From contig NC_006041.1 of NCBI RefSeq assembly GCF_000002515.2, forward strand, positions 2,046,001 through 2,110,000: DNA of 64,000 nt, in the 5' to 3' direction. The position numbers and the translations under genes are program-made. This document shows positions 29,763 to 40,807 of the stretch, one piece after another. A model generated the notes under the pieces. That model worked only from the letters and a program-made list of their open reading frames with translations. It was not told the DNA's origin and searched no databases. How positions within the stretch are numbered: the stretch's first letter is position 1; each line of letters begins with the position of its first letter. This DNA is from Kluyveromyces lactis (Eukaryota; Ascomycota; Saccharomycetes; Saccharomycetales; Saccharomycetaceae).

Positions 29763-30231
29763 AGCTCAATTGCCATACATGAGCAGGTCCAAAGATGATT
29801 CACAAGCTTGCAGTGATAGAAATCATAAACTTTTTCTTATAACGTTGTTGAAGTAAACCAAGTTGCTGTGAACTAAATGTTTCAGTATGAAAAAGACATT
29901 CGAAACCCTTAATTATGAAGAAGATCAAATACATATCTCTTAGAAGAAACAAAAGAAAAAAAGCATATTAAAGGCAATATTGAAGGCTCGATCAAGAGAT
30001 ATCTAACAAGAAAAAGATAACCAGTACCTGTAGTATCAGCTTCATCTACGAAACTTTCTTAACGGGTGAATTTACAAACATTTCTAATGATCTTCATTTT
30101 AAGCTTCCAGAAAGTTCTCGGTTGGCCATAAGATAAATTAGGACAAACGAAACAACACCTACAAAAGTAGCAGCGAACAGATCATCTGCTTAGAATAGTT
30201 CACTGCGAATGAGCAAGGTATTAGCTATACA
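29763..30231. promoter_or_regulatory. Divergent promoter region with overlapping uORF
   Basis: 469 bp between head-to-head MUK1 and the YPL071C homologue. A 14-codon upstream frame starts at ATG 30209 and ends with TGA at 30251-30253, overlapping the annotated start (see findings). Purine-rich runs occur near 29950-30020. Confidence 0.5.
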
Positions 30232-30762
30232 ATGTCATCAGGCTTCAAGATGAAGAGGTCAAGGAGTCCTGACCCGATAGGAATCGATAACTATAAGAAA
30301 CAACGGCTAATATATGATTTCGAAAACCTATCGTTGGCTCCTAGGGGAACCGATGGGATAAAGAAACATAAAATTGATTCAGGGTTGAACTCATTCAAAG
30401 CAGTTGTAAATAAAAGGATGTGGGATGTAGTTGAACGCGAATTGAGTGGTTCAAACAAAAATGATAAGATATATGAAAGAATATTCGATCATGTACGACA
30501 GTTTAACTCGCAGGTAATAAAATGGTATGACTGGCGATCTGTGGTAGCAAGCTTGTGGGTAAAATGGTACCAACAGCATAGTCCAAAATTAGATGAAGTA
30601 GATATGAATGTTGAGACTGCAGCAGATTCCAGAGTTGATCTGGCACCGAATCTCATGCATAGAAATGATGAGTTTGATCACAATGCGGACATGGACATTG
30701 ACATGGATCTCGATACAGATCCGTACGCGGATGCAGACATGGACATAGAGCTGGATGAATAG
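30232..30762 (+). CDS. YPL071C homologue, small acidic nuclear protein
   Basis: 176 residues. A basic start (MSSGFKMKRSRSPDPIG, KKQR) resembles a nuclear localisation signal. A central conserved-looking helix-rich region (MWDVVERELSGS, KIYERIFDHVRQFNSQVIKW, WRSVVASLWVKWYQQH) is followed by a repetitive Asp/Met tail (NADMDIDMDLDTDPYADADMD as a pseudo-repeat). Length, position and strand fit S. cerevisiae YPL071C, whose product is nuclear with unknown role. Either Met1 or Met7 may be the real start because a uORF ends in an ATGA overlap at Met7. Function cannot be stated. Confidence 0.68.
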   Translation: MSSGFKMKRSRSPDPIGIDNYKKQRLIYDFENLSLAPRGTDGIKKHKIDSGLNSFKAVVNKRMWDVVERELSGSNKNDKIYERIFDHVRQFNSQVIKWYDWRSVVASLWVKWYQQHSPKLDEVDMNVETAADSRVDLAPNLMHRNDEFDHNADMDIDMDLDTDPYADADMDIELDE

Positions 30763-31041
30763 TCCTTAGACATGTTTGTGAAGTATTATTATCATTTTGA
30801 TAGAAGTATTAACACCTATAGAGAGAGTATGTAAACAACTGATTTTTACTTGTTGAACTGAATTAATGTGAAAGAATATAAGAGTGTTAATGTCAAAATT
30901 ATGTTGAAGTATTACAATGCGATGTACAGTACATCATTATGATAAGCATGAAAGCCATCAGTGGATAGAAATTGAATTTTGACCACCTTGGGGTTCTTTT
31001 TGTATTATTTATTATGACGATAAAATTTTGCAACAAATAAC

Positions 31042-32987
31042 TTAGCTGTCATCGACAAAGATCTTGCGTTTCTCTTGAATTAGAACCGGTACTTCTGCAT
31101 CAGTAGTGACTTGAGTGCCAATATCATCTCCGTTTTTGATGTACAACTTAAAAGAATCTGCGTCAATTCTAGGTGCTATTTTACTGCACAATTCTTCAAA
31201 AGTAATGGTAGGATGCAGCATCAAGGCGAATATGTCATCTTTGTAATAAAATTTGATCTTGACAGGCTTTTCATCAGTTATTCTCGGAGCGAAACCACTA
31301 GGCGGCCTTGATTTGACTTTAGCACTGGCATTGGAAGCGCTATTAATCAGAGACAGTCTCTTCATTGCCTCTGGAAGTTGTAGTTCTTGGTTAGTCAGAG
31401 TTGAATCATCAGCCCTACCTTTTACGTCAAGCTCCACAGTTTCATCATTACTAATCTCACGGTCAAAACCATTATTTTTAACGGCAAACAAACCCTTGAC
31501 CAGATGTGATTGTGATATATGCGGCGGTAGGGAAATCAAATCCTTCACGTATATATTTAGGTCATCTTTTCTCTTTTTTGAAATGGTATCTGTCACATAC
31601 GGAACTGGACCCGGTATATATGGCATTATACGTTTCGTCCACTGACCATTAGTGTCTCTTAGTTTACCCCCTTCTGCAGGGAAGATATCGAGTAGCTTTA
31701 CTTGTAAATCATAGAAATCTTCATAATAACGCTTCAAAATACGCGTGGTGTTGTTGGATAACTGACACGAGACTTGGAACCAATACTTATCGTCCTGTAG
31801 GAAAAATGTCTCGACTGCAGCGTAGGTAAGGAAAACGGCATCAGCAGGATAGGTTGTATTGGCAGCGCTCGAGTGCTGCGTGCTGGGGTGTGGTTGACGG
31901 TTTTGTGAATTTTGCCTGGATTGTGATCGGTGTTGCACGTACGACTGACCCTGCTGTTCCACTGAACCTAGTGTGATATTGCTAGCCTTGTAACGGGCGA
32001 TATTGATCTTCCATTCTTGGACCGAGGGTAGATTCACTGATTCGATATCGCTTTTTACATCATTTCCCGTGGCATAACCAGTAGCTATATCTATAATAGT
32101 CACAAAACCAACAGGAACTAGACCGGGACCACCCAACCTGCCAATGGGCTTAGCGATAAACCATTCAAAATCGTGATGAGCACAAATGAACAAGTTTTCT
32201 CCGGCATAGGCTGTTAACTCATCTGCCTTTTCTGCTTGAAAATCATACAGTACAATTGCATAAAGAGTTCCCATATTGGAAGGTTGTTGTTGCTGCTGTT
32301 GCTGCTGTTGCTGCTGATGATGCTGTAATAACTGATTACTACCGACAGATCCATTTCTATTTATACTTTTCACCGGTGATGCATGCGAATTTGGCCTTGT
32401 TCTGCCAAAAATCTCGAAATAATTCTTAGGAACCATGCCTCTCTTGCCGTCCGCCGGATTGGAGGCCTCATACCAATCGTTCTCCTCTTGCTGAACATGG
32501 AAAAAGTCTCCCTTATTGAATGATAATTCACCGGCTGATTGTGCCTGGTAATTGTATAACGCTTTGATTACTTTTTCTGGAGACGAGATATCTTTTGATT
32601 TTCCACTTGTAAACCCCGAAGATAGCTGTGATGATGTAGATAATTGCCTGATAGGAATGGTCTTTACGTTTTGCACTGAGCTCCCTGGACTTTGAGTAGG
32701 TCCGGAAATATCCGCAGAAGTTATGCGCTGTTTCACACTGTCTTTCTTCAATTTGAAATTCTATTCCAAAAATTTCCAGAAATTAGATAATTGGTTCAAT
32801 TTAATCACCAACCAATGATCATAGTATATGTTAGTATTTTGCCTTCACGTTGCAATATTCATGTGGTTACCTTCTTTCAGTAAAGAAAAATTTTCCAGCC
32901 TCTAACAAAGTCAGAAATCCTCCGCTACTACGTCAAAATTGCCAAACATAAGACAATACCACGCGCATTATTACATACCTTCAACAT
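31042..32987 (-). CDS. BEM1: Polarity scaffold Bem1, two exons
   Basis: 575 residues from two exons: 32979-32987 (ATG TTG AAG) and 31042-32760, separated by a 218 bp intron. The join yields [11 protein letters not shown]...RITSADIS, colinear with the N-terminus of S. cerevisiae Bem1 (YBR200W), which is what fixes the start. Domains are SH3-1 (about 64-125, [19 protein letters not shown]), SH3-2 (about 170-235, [20 protein letters not shown]), PX (about 310-430, [11 protein letters not shown]-like and [13 protein letters not shown]) and PB1 (about 500-575, [14 protein letters not shown]). Bem1 links Cdc24, Cdc42 and Ste20 at sites of polarised growth. A His/Gln run (about 11 Gln) between the SH3 domains is absent from S. 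cerevisiae. Confidence 0.96.
32282..32330. repeat. CAG/CTG trinucleotide repeat in BEM1
   Basis: A run of CTG/TTG triplets on the plus strand encodes roughly eleven Gln after two His in the linker between the two SH3 domains of Bem1. It is a likely length-variable microsatellite. Confidence 0.8.
32761..32978 (-). other. BEM1 intron (218 nt)
   Basis: Donor GTATGT at 32973-32978, branch point TACTAAC at 32830-32836 and acceptor TAG at 32761-32763. The branch-to-acceptor distance is about 67 nt. The first exon is only 9 nt. Without this intron the frame would be closed by TAG immediately upstream of the conserved NFKL residues. Confidence 0.93.
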
Positions 32988-33404
32988 TTTCCCACTATTG
33001 ACTGCCTTTGCCTTTGTGTTGCAGCTTTCGTCTATCAACTCTGTTATTATGAATTCCTGAAACTCGTCTCTTTATTCATGTCAATCCTTTTTCATCTCGC
33101 TTCATCAACCCGCAGAAGGAAAGGAAGAATTTCATTCTAGAAGGGTTTTAGAGGTCACATGATCTGAAATTTAAAGATCGTACAGTATATGTATATAAGG
33201 TTAACGTAAAAGTGCTAAAACTAATTAATCGAGTAATACATGGCCTGTGGTCATCATAAATCGATGAGTTAATTGACAAAGGATGAATGATTCGGAGCGG
33301 TGAGGTGCCGCTTGTGCAATTTAGTAAAATATGTCTATGTTTCTATTTTTTCTTATTCTTTTGGTTGTTGTTATGTTGGTTCCAGTATTTGCTTACTGAC
33401 CAGG
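32988..33404. other. BEM1 promoter / UBP16 3' flank
   Basis: 417 bp with pyrimidine-rich stretches and no recognisable gene. BEM1 transcription must start here, upstream of 32987. Confidence 0.5.
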
Positions 33405-35753
33405 TTAGACTACTGGTACCCTCTCATAGTACAACATATAAACGAATTTAGTTTCTGATAAAATATCTGAAGTTTTATATTCTTTAACTTTAGTATCAGA
33501 TATTCTCCACCATGGGTATTTCACCACACTTTTCAATTTCTTTAATCTTCTTTTCTTTGTCTTCTTGTTGACATTCATTGAAATACCGTCATAATCTGTT
33601 TCAGTTTCCACTTCGGTAGCACTTGTATTAGTAACTTGATCTGTACTGTAAGAGTCGATACTAGCATTACTAGATAATATCGAAGCGTTGCGGTCAGTCG
33701 TCATAGAAGAGACACTGTTAAATCTTGCGCGGTTTCTATGTTCTGAAGATGATGAAGCCATGGGTGAACTGCTAATTTCAGGTAGTATATTGCTAGTATT
33801 GTTATTATCCGGTGCTGCCGAGACAGAACTCTTTCTCGAAAGGAAACCAGTGACTCTTTTCAAAGTGGATGGCGTCCTTGAAACTCCAGAACCACTGTTG
33901 TTGTTTTGGCCCTTATTATCTGCGTCGTTAGAGAACTCTGAGCTTCCAATAACGTAATCATCATCAGTAACAATCGCAGAGTTTGGTGAGTCCAGGAAAA
34001 CAGATCTGAATGGCACGTTAGAGGAGATTGAATCTTCCGAGCCGATTGAACAAGAATCGGATTTGTTAGAGGAGTTCAGAACGGCCTGATTCCAGATTTC
34101 AGCTGCAAGTTTATTCGACGCAATACCGAAGTCCACCATTGGTGTCTTGCTAATGACTTGATGTGTATCAATGTCTTTCATAAACTCTGGTTTGTGTCTG
34201 AAACATTCATAGTGACCGGTAGAATGAGAACCTTGATGCCTCAACATCGACCTTAACTTATATGAATCCTTTCTGATGCCAACACATTTATTGTTTTCAA
34301 TAACTTGGCGGTTGACTACCAATTCTTCTTCGAAAGAAACATTGCAGGTGTTCTTTTGATATCCCATCCCGTCGAAAACCGAACGCGACAAGTGAAGAAT
34401 CAAAACATCTGGCGAATCAACAACCACAGTTTTCTTGACAATGGTGGATTTGATTTCTGACGTCTTGATACCACCTTTCTCGTAAGAGTTAATGTAAGTA
34501 CTTAAGTTCCTAGCCAAATCATCGTTAATAAATGCTTTGGGCAATAACTCTTCCAACTCCTTCAAAATCTGGTTTTCTTCATCAGAATTGTTTTGGTAAT
34601 TTCTATTCTTTTCATTTGCGATAATCGCGTTCAACTTACAACATAAACACGAATACCCGCTGATTTGATCTGTTTGATTATCAGAAATCATTTGAGCCAA
34701 ATCCGCGTTTATTAGCTGTGGTACTGGTAAAGAATACATCGTGAACTCATGAATGTTTACTTTTGAAGATTCACCACAGCTTAAACAGAATAAACTATCA
34801 GCCAGCGATCCGTGTACCGGGAAAGTCGGTATGATGACATTCAACGAGTGATTCTTGACAAATTTTTGTAGAGCCAAGTTTTCGTTCTCCAACGTCTGCA
34901 AAACAACTTGTGTCAATTCATGAGCGTCATTTTGGCCGGTAGAAATCTTGGCCTTAAAAATACCCTCTATCACTCTTAAAAAGGGCCAAATAGAAATATG
35001 ATGCTGTGCAGTTACCGTTTGCTGCAACTGGTACAGTATTTGAGCCAAGGACTCATGAAGAGGGATCTTAGGGATATCCTTTGAAGATGACTCTACTTCA
35101 TCGGCCTCATCGGTACTCTCACCCTCACTATGGTCCTCTGACTGGTCAGTTGATACTTCTTCTTCCGATTCGTCTGATTCCTCTCCAGTCAAGGAGGATT
35201 CCTCCGACAAACCACCTTTTGGAGTCATGGCATCTTGAAACCGTAAAGTACAAACCGTATTAGTACTGGTATGTGCTTTCCACAAGTTAGGTCTCTTTGC
35301 AGTTGACAAGTCTTCCGTAACTTCTTCCTGCAATGGAACACCATTTGCACTATCTTCATCACTAGATTGTTTCTGCCCCCCAGAACTGGACCCATTCCCA
35401 TTAATGTCCATCAATGTGGTTAAGAATTGAGCCTGCTTTAATATATCATTGAGGTACTTTGTCAAATATACAAGTGATGAAAGCGCTTGTATGGAAGAGT
35501 TGGCAAAACAGTCATTACGATTGTTAATTAACCCCGTAGTGAACTTATCGCTTCTCTTGCTACTGGAACTAAACATCTTTTCTCCAAAAATCCAGCTAGT
35601 AACCGTGGGTCCTAAAACATAAACAGTTATCGCTACTGCTAATCCTAATCCAACGTACTTAGAAGTTCCCTTATTACGATGCAACCAATTACTTACCCAC
35701 TGACTATTCCCGTTATTTAAGCCGTTGCCAGTATAGTAAACAACTCTTTGCAT
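33405..35753 (-). CDS. UBP16: Mitochondrial outer-membrane deubiquitinase Ubp16
   Basis: 782 residues. One membrane segment at about residues 34-56 (YVGLGLAVAITVYVLGPTVTSW) anchors it, as in S. cerevisiae Ubp16 (YPL072W) on the mitochondrial outer membrane. The USP catalytic Cys box is GLINNRNDCFANSSIQALSSL near residue 75. The His box STGHYECFRHKPEF is near 520. CxxC pairs (LFCLSCGE, YSCLCCKLN) fit the USP zinc ribbon. An acidic Ser/Glu/Asp insertion lies near residues 185-225 and a long Ser-rich insertion near 565-710. These make it much longer than the S. cerevisiae protein (about 500). Catalytic residues appear intact. Confidence 0.88.
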   Translation of the reverse strand: MQRVVYYTGNGLNNGNSQWVSNWLHRNKGTSKYVGLGLAVAITVYVLGPTVTSWIFGEKMFSSSSKRSDKFTTGLINNRNDCFANSSIQALSSLVYLTKYLNDILKQAQFLTTLMDINGNGSSSGGQKQSSDEDSANGVPLQEEVTEDLSTAKRPNLWKAHTSTNTVCTLRFQDAMTPKGGLSEESSLTGEESDESEEEVSTDQSEDHSEGESTDEADEVESSSKDIPKIPLHESLAQILYQLQQTVTAQHHISIWPFLRVIEGIFKAKISTGQNDAHELTQVVLQTLENENLALQKFVKNHSLNVIIPTFPVHGSLADSLFCLSCGESSKVNIHEFTMYSLPVPQLINADLAQMISDNQTDQISGYSCLCCKLNAIIANEKNRNYQNNSDEENQILKELEELLPKAFINDDLARNLSTYINSYEKGGIKTSEIKSTIVKKTVVVDSPDVLILHLSRSVFDGMGYQKNTCNVSFEEELVVNRQVIENNKCVGIRKDSYKLRSMLRHQGSHSTGHYECFRHKPEFMKDIDTHQVISKTPMVDFGIASNKLAAEIWNQAVLNSSNKSDSCSIGSEDSISSNVPFRSVFLDSPNSAIVTDDDYVIGSSEFSNDADNKGQNNNSGSGVSRTPSTLKRVTGFLSRKSSVSAAPDNNNTSNILPEISSSPMASSSSEHRNRARFNSVSSMTTDRNASILSSNASIDSYSTDQVTNTSATEVETETDYDGISMNVNKKTKKRRLKKLKSVVKYPWWRISDTKVKEYKTSDILSETKFVYMLYYERVPVV

Positions 35754-36114
35754 TCAAATAAAGCCCCGAAAGAGAAACAGAAGCACTTAATAGATATAGC
35801 AATTAAAATAAACTTCTTGTACTCGAACAGCAATTCCCACTCTGAATTGTTATTGAACACACTTTGTATTCTGATGACAAAACCTGAGTGGGGTTACAAA
35901 CATTCTTTCACTAGAAAAGGTAATGTCTTTTCCTTAAACTATAAAAATTCGTTATTGATTTCTACTACCAGAGAAATGAAAAATGAAAAATGAAAAATTG
36001 TTCCTGGGGCATAGAAGAATACATAAAAATGCTCAATGACGCTATTGGCACCGGAATAAGAAGAATTAAATCTGGGGAAACGACGATGTCAAAAACTCTG
36101 CGATAGATCTTCAA
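35754..36114. other. UBP16 promoter / YTA6 3' flank
   Basis: 361 bp. A short tandem ATGAAAA repeat lies at about 35976-35997. No gene is seen. Confidence 0.45.
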
Positions 36115-38106
36115 TTAAGTGCTTCCGTATGTGAGCGCCCACTGCTCGAACCTAAGTAGTGATTGTGTCGAGACACTTCTTTTCACTCTTGTCATTGCGC
36201 TTTCGAAATCCTGTAAAGTAACGCCTCGAACTAACTCGAGGTTTGCATTTATTAGTGTTTCCCCGAGGTCTCTTATGGGTTCCATTGCTGCATCCTTCGC
36301 CAAAGACGTTAGATCAGAGCCCGAATACCCTTCTGTAAGTCTGGCGATTTCGTTGAAGTCTGATTCTGTGAGTTGGTTTCTTTGTACTGCCATGAGTCTT
36401 TTCAAATGGTAATGCCTTGTTTCGTAGTCGGGTAATGGGATGTATATTCTCTTTGAGAATCTTCTTCTGGCAGCTTCGTCAAGGTCCCAGGGTGTGTTTG
36501 TTGCTGCAAGGACTAGTACTCTGGAGCTGTCCATCTGTTCTTCGGATTTTTCAGATGCGGTAGCGCTGGTTAACGATGACCACCTAATCAAAAATTCTGT
36601 TTTAATTCTTCTTGAGGACTCGTTCTCGTTATCGCTTCTTGTCGTAAGCAAAGAGTCTATCTCATCGACGAAGATGATAGAAGGAGCTAGTTTCTTGGAT
36701 AGGTAGAAAAGTGCACGTACAAGTTTCTCGGATTCACCCAAAAATTTTGAAAGTACTGAGGATGCACTGATACTAAAGAACGTTGATTTGGATTCCGTTG
36801 CCACAGCCTTGGCAATCATAGTCTTACCAGTACCAGGTGGTCCGAAGAGCAATATTCCTGATACAGGTTCCCTCAAACCTTGGAAAAGATCAGGTCTCAA
36901 GAAAGGATACACGACAGTTTCCTTCAACGCGCTTTTCGTTGTGTTAAGCCCTGAGATGTCATCCCAATATACTTTCTCATCAGCGATCAATATATCATTA
37001 ATGATGTGCAGGCATGAATTCTCGTCAACACCTTCTAAATTATCCATGATATGTGCCAATTTCTTTTCAAGTGGTGTCAGGGCTTTTTCAGACTTTTCCA
37101 GTGATAAATCTTGTCCACCTTTTCTATCAACAGACGTGGATCTACTGTGAGGGACCGACCTCGAGACAGGTGACCTGATTCTTTCTCTATCAATGATCGG
37201 TGTCTCAAATGCAACCTCAACGGGAATTCTTGGAGATGTTCTTACAGGACTCTTAATAACAGGTCTCCGTACAGTAGGCTTCGTATACACAAATGTCTGT
37301 TTAGCTTTTGGTTTTGATTGTGCTACTTTTTGGCTGGATTGTCCACTCCAAGCCAACAAGGCTGCCTGATTGACATTTGGGGAGGAGGCACTCACAGTTC
37401 TCACCTCATTCTGATATGACTTTCGTCTTCCAAATCCATCCAGGCTTCTTCTACCGAACGTCTCAGCCTTCCTAGTCAATTGATCCATTGATCTTCTTGT
37501 AGGCGGCATCATTGTTTCATGCACATTTCTTTCAGCGGTATCGGTGGACTTCAGTTTGGTTTTCCTTAGCTCTTCCTGAACGTCTTTTCTTACCTGCTTC
37601 TCTATCTCTTGTTCCTTCTTCTTCAGCAGTCTTGCTTCTTTGTCCTTCTCTTCTCGTTGAATTCTATCTCTTTCTTGTTTCAATTTCTCAACTTGTTCCT
37701 TTTCTTTCAACGCCCTTTCTTGATCCTGTTTGACGTTACTCTTGATGAATTTCATCTTCAATTTCGATCGCCAGTCTGGATCTCGCTTATCTTGTGACTT
37801 GCTCTCTAACTCTGCGCACATGTCTTTGATCTCTTGGCCTAAAATTCTAACATCGGCATATTTTGTAACCACATTAGGGTCCTTCAAATCACCATAATGC
37901 ACCACATTGAACTTCTTCTTTATCGATATCAAACCCTCACGAAGATATGATAGAATGGAACATAATATATCAACAGTTTCCTCTTTGCTACCCTTCGCTT
38001 TCTGTTCTTTGCAGTTATCTAATTGAATACTGACGATAGAGTGCAACAATGATAACGCCTGGGTTAGACTAACATTGTTTGGGACAATAAAGTGGTCGTG
38101 TGGCAT
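36115..38106 (-). CDS. YTA6: AAA ATPase Yta6 (meiotic/katanin-spastin clade)
   Basis: 663 residues. An N-terminal helical region (about residues 8-60) resembles the MIT-like domain of this clade. A Lys/Glu-rich coiled coil spans about 120-200, then a Ser/Arg/Pro-rich linker. The single AAA domain has WDDISGL near residue 388, Walker [10 protein letters not shown] near 430, Walker [12 protein letters not shown] near 490, sensor 1 [22 protein letters not shown] near 545, and a C-terminal [21 protein letters not shown]. cerevisiae Yta6 (YPL074W) is cortical and of unknown substrate. Neighbours UBP16 and GCR1 match. The clade is certain; the function is not. Confidence 0.9.
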   Translation of the reverse strand: MPHDHFIVPNNVSLTQALSLLHSIVSIQLDNCKEQKAKGSKEETVDILCSILSYLREGLISIKKKFNVVHYGDLKDPNVVTKYADVRILGQEIKDMCAELESKSQDKRDPDWRSKLKMKFIKSNVKQDQERALKEKEQVEKLKQERDRIQREEKDKEARLLKKKEQEIEKQVRKDVQEELRKTKLKSTDTAERNVHETMMPPTRRSMDQLTRKAETFGRRSLDGFGRRKSYQNEVRTVSASSPNVNQAALLAWSGQSSQKVAQSKPKAKQTFVYTKPTVRRPVIKSPVRTSPRIPVEVAFETPIIDRERIRSPVSRSVPHSRSTSVDRKGGQDLSLEKSEKALTPLEKKLAHIMDNLEGVDENSCLHIINDILIADEKVYWDDISGLNTTKSALKETVVYPFLRPDLFQGLREPVSGILLFGPPGTGKTMIAKAVATESKSTFFSISASSVLSKFLGESEKLVRALFYLSKKLAPSIIFVDEIDSLLTTRSDNENESSRRIKTEFLIRWSSLTSATASEKSEEQMDSSRVLVLAATNTPWDLDEAARRRFSKRIYIPLPDYETRHYHLKRLMAVQRNQLTESDFNEIARLTEGYSGSDLTSLAKDAAMEPIRDLGETLINANLELVRGVTLQDFESAMTRVKRSVSTQSLLRFEQWALTYGST

Positions 38107-38503
38107 CGCTCACGGTATGTCAGCCTTATTTAGTCTTTAATGGTGCTGATTCTCTATACAATTGACTTCGCCAGACCCTCTTTATCTGTTGTTCCCTTTA
38201 ACAACGACAAAGTTGACGATTTGCTCTTATTTTCCTATGTTGGAAGGTTTCAATTTTGAAGCGATATTTTGGTGGAAAATAAGGGAATTAGTCCAAACTT
38301 ATAAGAACAACACCGGGAAAGGGATAATAATATACTAGAAGCCCGCCAAACTACGAGAATTCACACCTCTAAAGCTCATATGCAGATACGAATTCCTGTC
38401 AGAGGTAGGACCTTCTTAAACCCATGTAAGAATAAAAATTTGGAATTATATACCTCTATATTATAATACAACCGAGTCTGTTTTCAGATCTCATGTTTAT
38501 CAA
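38107..38503. other. YTA6 promoter / GCR1 3' flank
   Basis: 397 bp with no open frame of note. An AT-rich stretch at 38430-38470 probably belongs to the GCR1 3' end. Confidence 0.45.
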
Positions 38504-40807
38504 TCACTCATTGTCATCTTGCGAGTAATTATCATCCCTATTTTCTTTTGAGGACAATGTCTTACGTTTGCAGTATTTGACCTTTTCTTCCTCATTCATG
38601 GTAACAAGTGACCAGTCTTTGAAGTTATCATATATACATATTTCTTTGCCCCATCTAGTGTAGTTTCTGAAATATAAAGAAAGTGAATTCAAAGTTAGGC
38701 CGTTTTCTTCCCTGAAAGTTTCTAAATCTTTCACAATATGTTTTCTAACAGCGTCTCTGTCCTTTAGTAGAGGACTGTTGAGATTAAACCTCTTCAAATT
38801 AATACTTCTGTCAGTTTCAGTTTCGATATAGTCGATGATGATACGTCTCGTTGGAAAGAAATGAGAGTCCTCTGTTACCTTCCACCTTCTATACCCGTAT
38901 TTCTCAATCAATTCCTTGATGGACAGTTTGCCGTTTAGGCCATGATACCATTCGTTGTATAAATCCCAGATTGTTTTATTATCGCGAGAGAGCTTGTATT
39001 TGATGTCCATATTAGGATTTCCTGTTCTTTTCCCTTTGCTATTATTCCTTGTCATTACCTTAGGTTCATTTTCTGAATCGTTTCCGTTACGGAGCTCATC
39101 CTTTTCATTGCTACCCAATGAATTAATCTTCGATGTAGTCTGAGCATTTGACCTAACATTTGACGCATTTTCCACATGGTTCAATGAGCTTGAAGGTTCA
39201 ACGTTTACGTTACGTTGACCACCATCAGATATACTGTTGCCATTGTTATTCAATTCAATAGGTTCTGAAATATATGGCAAAGGTGACATTGCCATCGGGT
39301 TCGGAGGAGGGGATGCAACTGAGTTGTTCAACATAGAAACAGTGATTTTTGGAGACGGGATTGGCTTCGAGAGCAATGCTTCCAATGGAGAACCGATTTG
39401 TAATGGGGATTGGGGTTGTGGTTGAGATAATCTTCTTGAAGAGCTATCAAAGTTCGACATATCCTTCCCATCCAGTTTCATTCTCTTGATAGAATTCATA
39501 GGTTGGTTATATATGTGTCTCTTATCATTCATCATCTTAGAATAGTTGACGGAGTATGCAATATTTGGATTTGTATTTGAGGTTGGAATCATAGTATTAT
39601 TGCTGGTATTAATCATTGTATTGGAATTCACATTATTGTTTTCATTATTCGTCACATTGTTTGTTGAGTTCATAGCCTGGCTGTTAAAATTAGCCATGGT
39701 ACTCGTTATATTGTTAGCAGGATTATGTATCTGGTACGATAACAGTTGTCTCTGTGTATGGAAAATTTGATTGACCACGGCAGTCATCGATGCCATTTGG
39801 GACTTCATTGTGCGCAACTCATTTGACAATTTATCGTTCTCTGTTACCAAATCCTTTGAGAGCTTTGTGAATCTATCCTCAATTTTACCACACACAGAAT
39901 TGAAGCAGTCCATCTGAAGTAGTTCATTATCTATTTGACGTTGCATTTCATCTTTGAACAAGTTCCAATCGTCTGATTCAAGGAACTGCCAACTTAGTTC
40001 TGATTTAATCAATTCTTGTAAATGCGGTAGTTGTCCTGTACACTGCAAGAAGGCAAAATCTTGTAGAACTATTTTCGCTAGAAAGTAGAATAACTCTACG
40101 ATGGAGAAAAGAATATAGTTAGATCTGTCGTGGTTTAAGTAATCCCTCTCAAGAGCTGGCAACCAGGGAAACACAAAACTAAGCATCTCTTTTTTCGGCG
40201 TCACAGTGGACCGTATCATGTTACTGGTGTATACGGGTAGCCGAAGTTGGTTGTTCCCTTGTAACATGATTATATCTTTTGAATCAAAGATAAGCGGCAA
40301 ATTCATGAAGTTTTTCCATGAAATCGCTGTCTGCTTCCAAGTGATGAAAGAATACAACGCAATTGCGAATACGGGACAACTAGTGATAGATTTATCCCTA
40401 TTTATTGTATTGAAAAACTTGTAATGCGAGTTCTCTGTTTGCATGTTTCTTAACGTCAAGGTTTGTGGGAAAGTAGAATCCTGGGTCAAATCTAGCAACC
40501 TAAGATTGGCCAATTCGTCCTTATTACATTTGAAGAATTCTATACACACAAATTTCATCAACGTCCCCAAATTAAGCCGAGAGTTCATTAGAAAGTTAGA
40601 TAATTCTGATGCCGAAGCATTGTCGACAGACTGAAGTTGCGTTTTTGTCGGATCGCTTTTCTGTTGTACAACAGAAGATCCGTTCGCTGTATCATCCATA
40701 CCATTGAAAATTGTCGGCGTTGAAGATTGAGCTCGATTCAGCTGAGCTGCCAACATCGGATCATTCAACCAATCCTGTAAATTGATATTCAAATTATCCT
40801 TATCCAT
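38504..40807 (-). CDS. GCR1: Glycolytic gene activator Gcr1
   Basis: 767 residues from the ATG at 40807; the open frame upstream has only TTG. The C-terminal DNA-binding domain of the GCR1_C type is plain: KYKLSRDNKTIWDLYNEWY, LSIKELIEKYGYRRWKV, EDSHFFPTRRIIIDYIE and LTLNSLSLYFRNYTRWGKEI. An N-terminal block (LDLTQDSTFPQTLTLRNMQTE; FFNTINRDKSITSCPVFAIALY) also matches S. cerevisiae Gcr1. A leucine-heptad helix lies near residues 315-350. Middle regions are Asn/Ser-rich. Gcr1 binds CTTCC boxes near Rap1 sites and drives glycolytic and ribosomal protein genes. S. cerevisiae GCR1 (YPL075W) has an intron; I find no donor/branch pair here. Confidence 0.94.
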   Translation of the reverse strand: MDKDNLNINLQDWLNDPMLAAQLNRAQSSTPTIFNGMDDTANGSSVVQQKSDPTKTQLQSVDNASASELSNFLMNSRLNLGTLMKFVCIEFFKCNKDELANLRLLDLTQDSTFPQTLTLRNMQTENSHYKFFNTINRDKSITSCPVFAIALYSFITWKQTAISWKNFMNLPLIFDSKDIIMLQGNNQLRLPVYTSNMIRSTVTPKKEMLSFVFPWLPALERDYLNHDRSNYILFSIVELFYFLAKIVLQDFAFLQCTGQLPHLQELIKSELSWQFLESDDWNLFKDEMQRQIDNELLQMDCFNSVCGKIEDRFTKLSKDLVTENDKLSNELRTMKSQMASMTAVVNQIFHTQRQLLSYQIHNPANNITSTMANFNSQAMNSTNNVTNNENNNVNSNTMINTSNNTMIPTSNTNPNIAYSVNYSKMMNDKRHIYNQPMNSIKRMKLDGKDMSNFDSSSRRLSQPQPQSPLQIGSPLEALLSKPIPSPKITVSMLNNSVASPPPNPMAMSPLPYISEPIELNNNGNSISDGGQRNVNVEPSSSLNHVENASNVRSNAQTTSKINSLGSNEKDELRNGNDSENEPKVMTRNNSKGKRTGNPNMDIKYKLSRDNKTIWDLYNEWYHGLNGKLSIKELIEKYGYRRWKVTEDSHFFPTRRIIIDYIETETDRSINLKRFNLNSPLLKDRDAVRKHIVKDLETFREENGLTLNSLSLYFRNYTRWGKEICIYDNFKDWSLVTMNEEEKVKYCKRKTLSSKENRDDNYSQDDNE

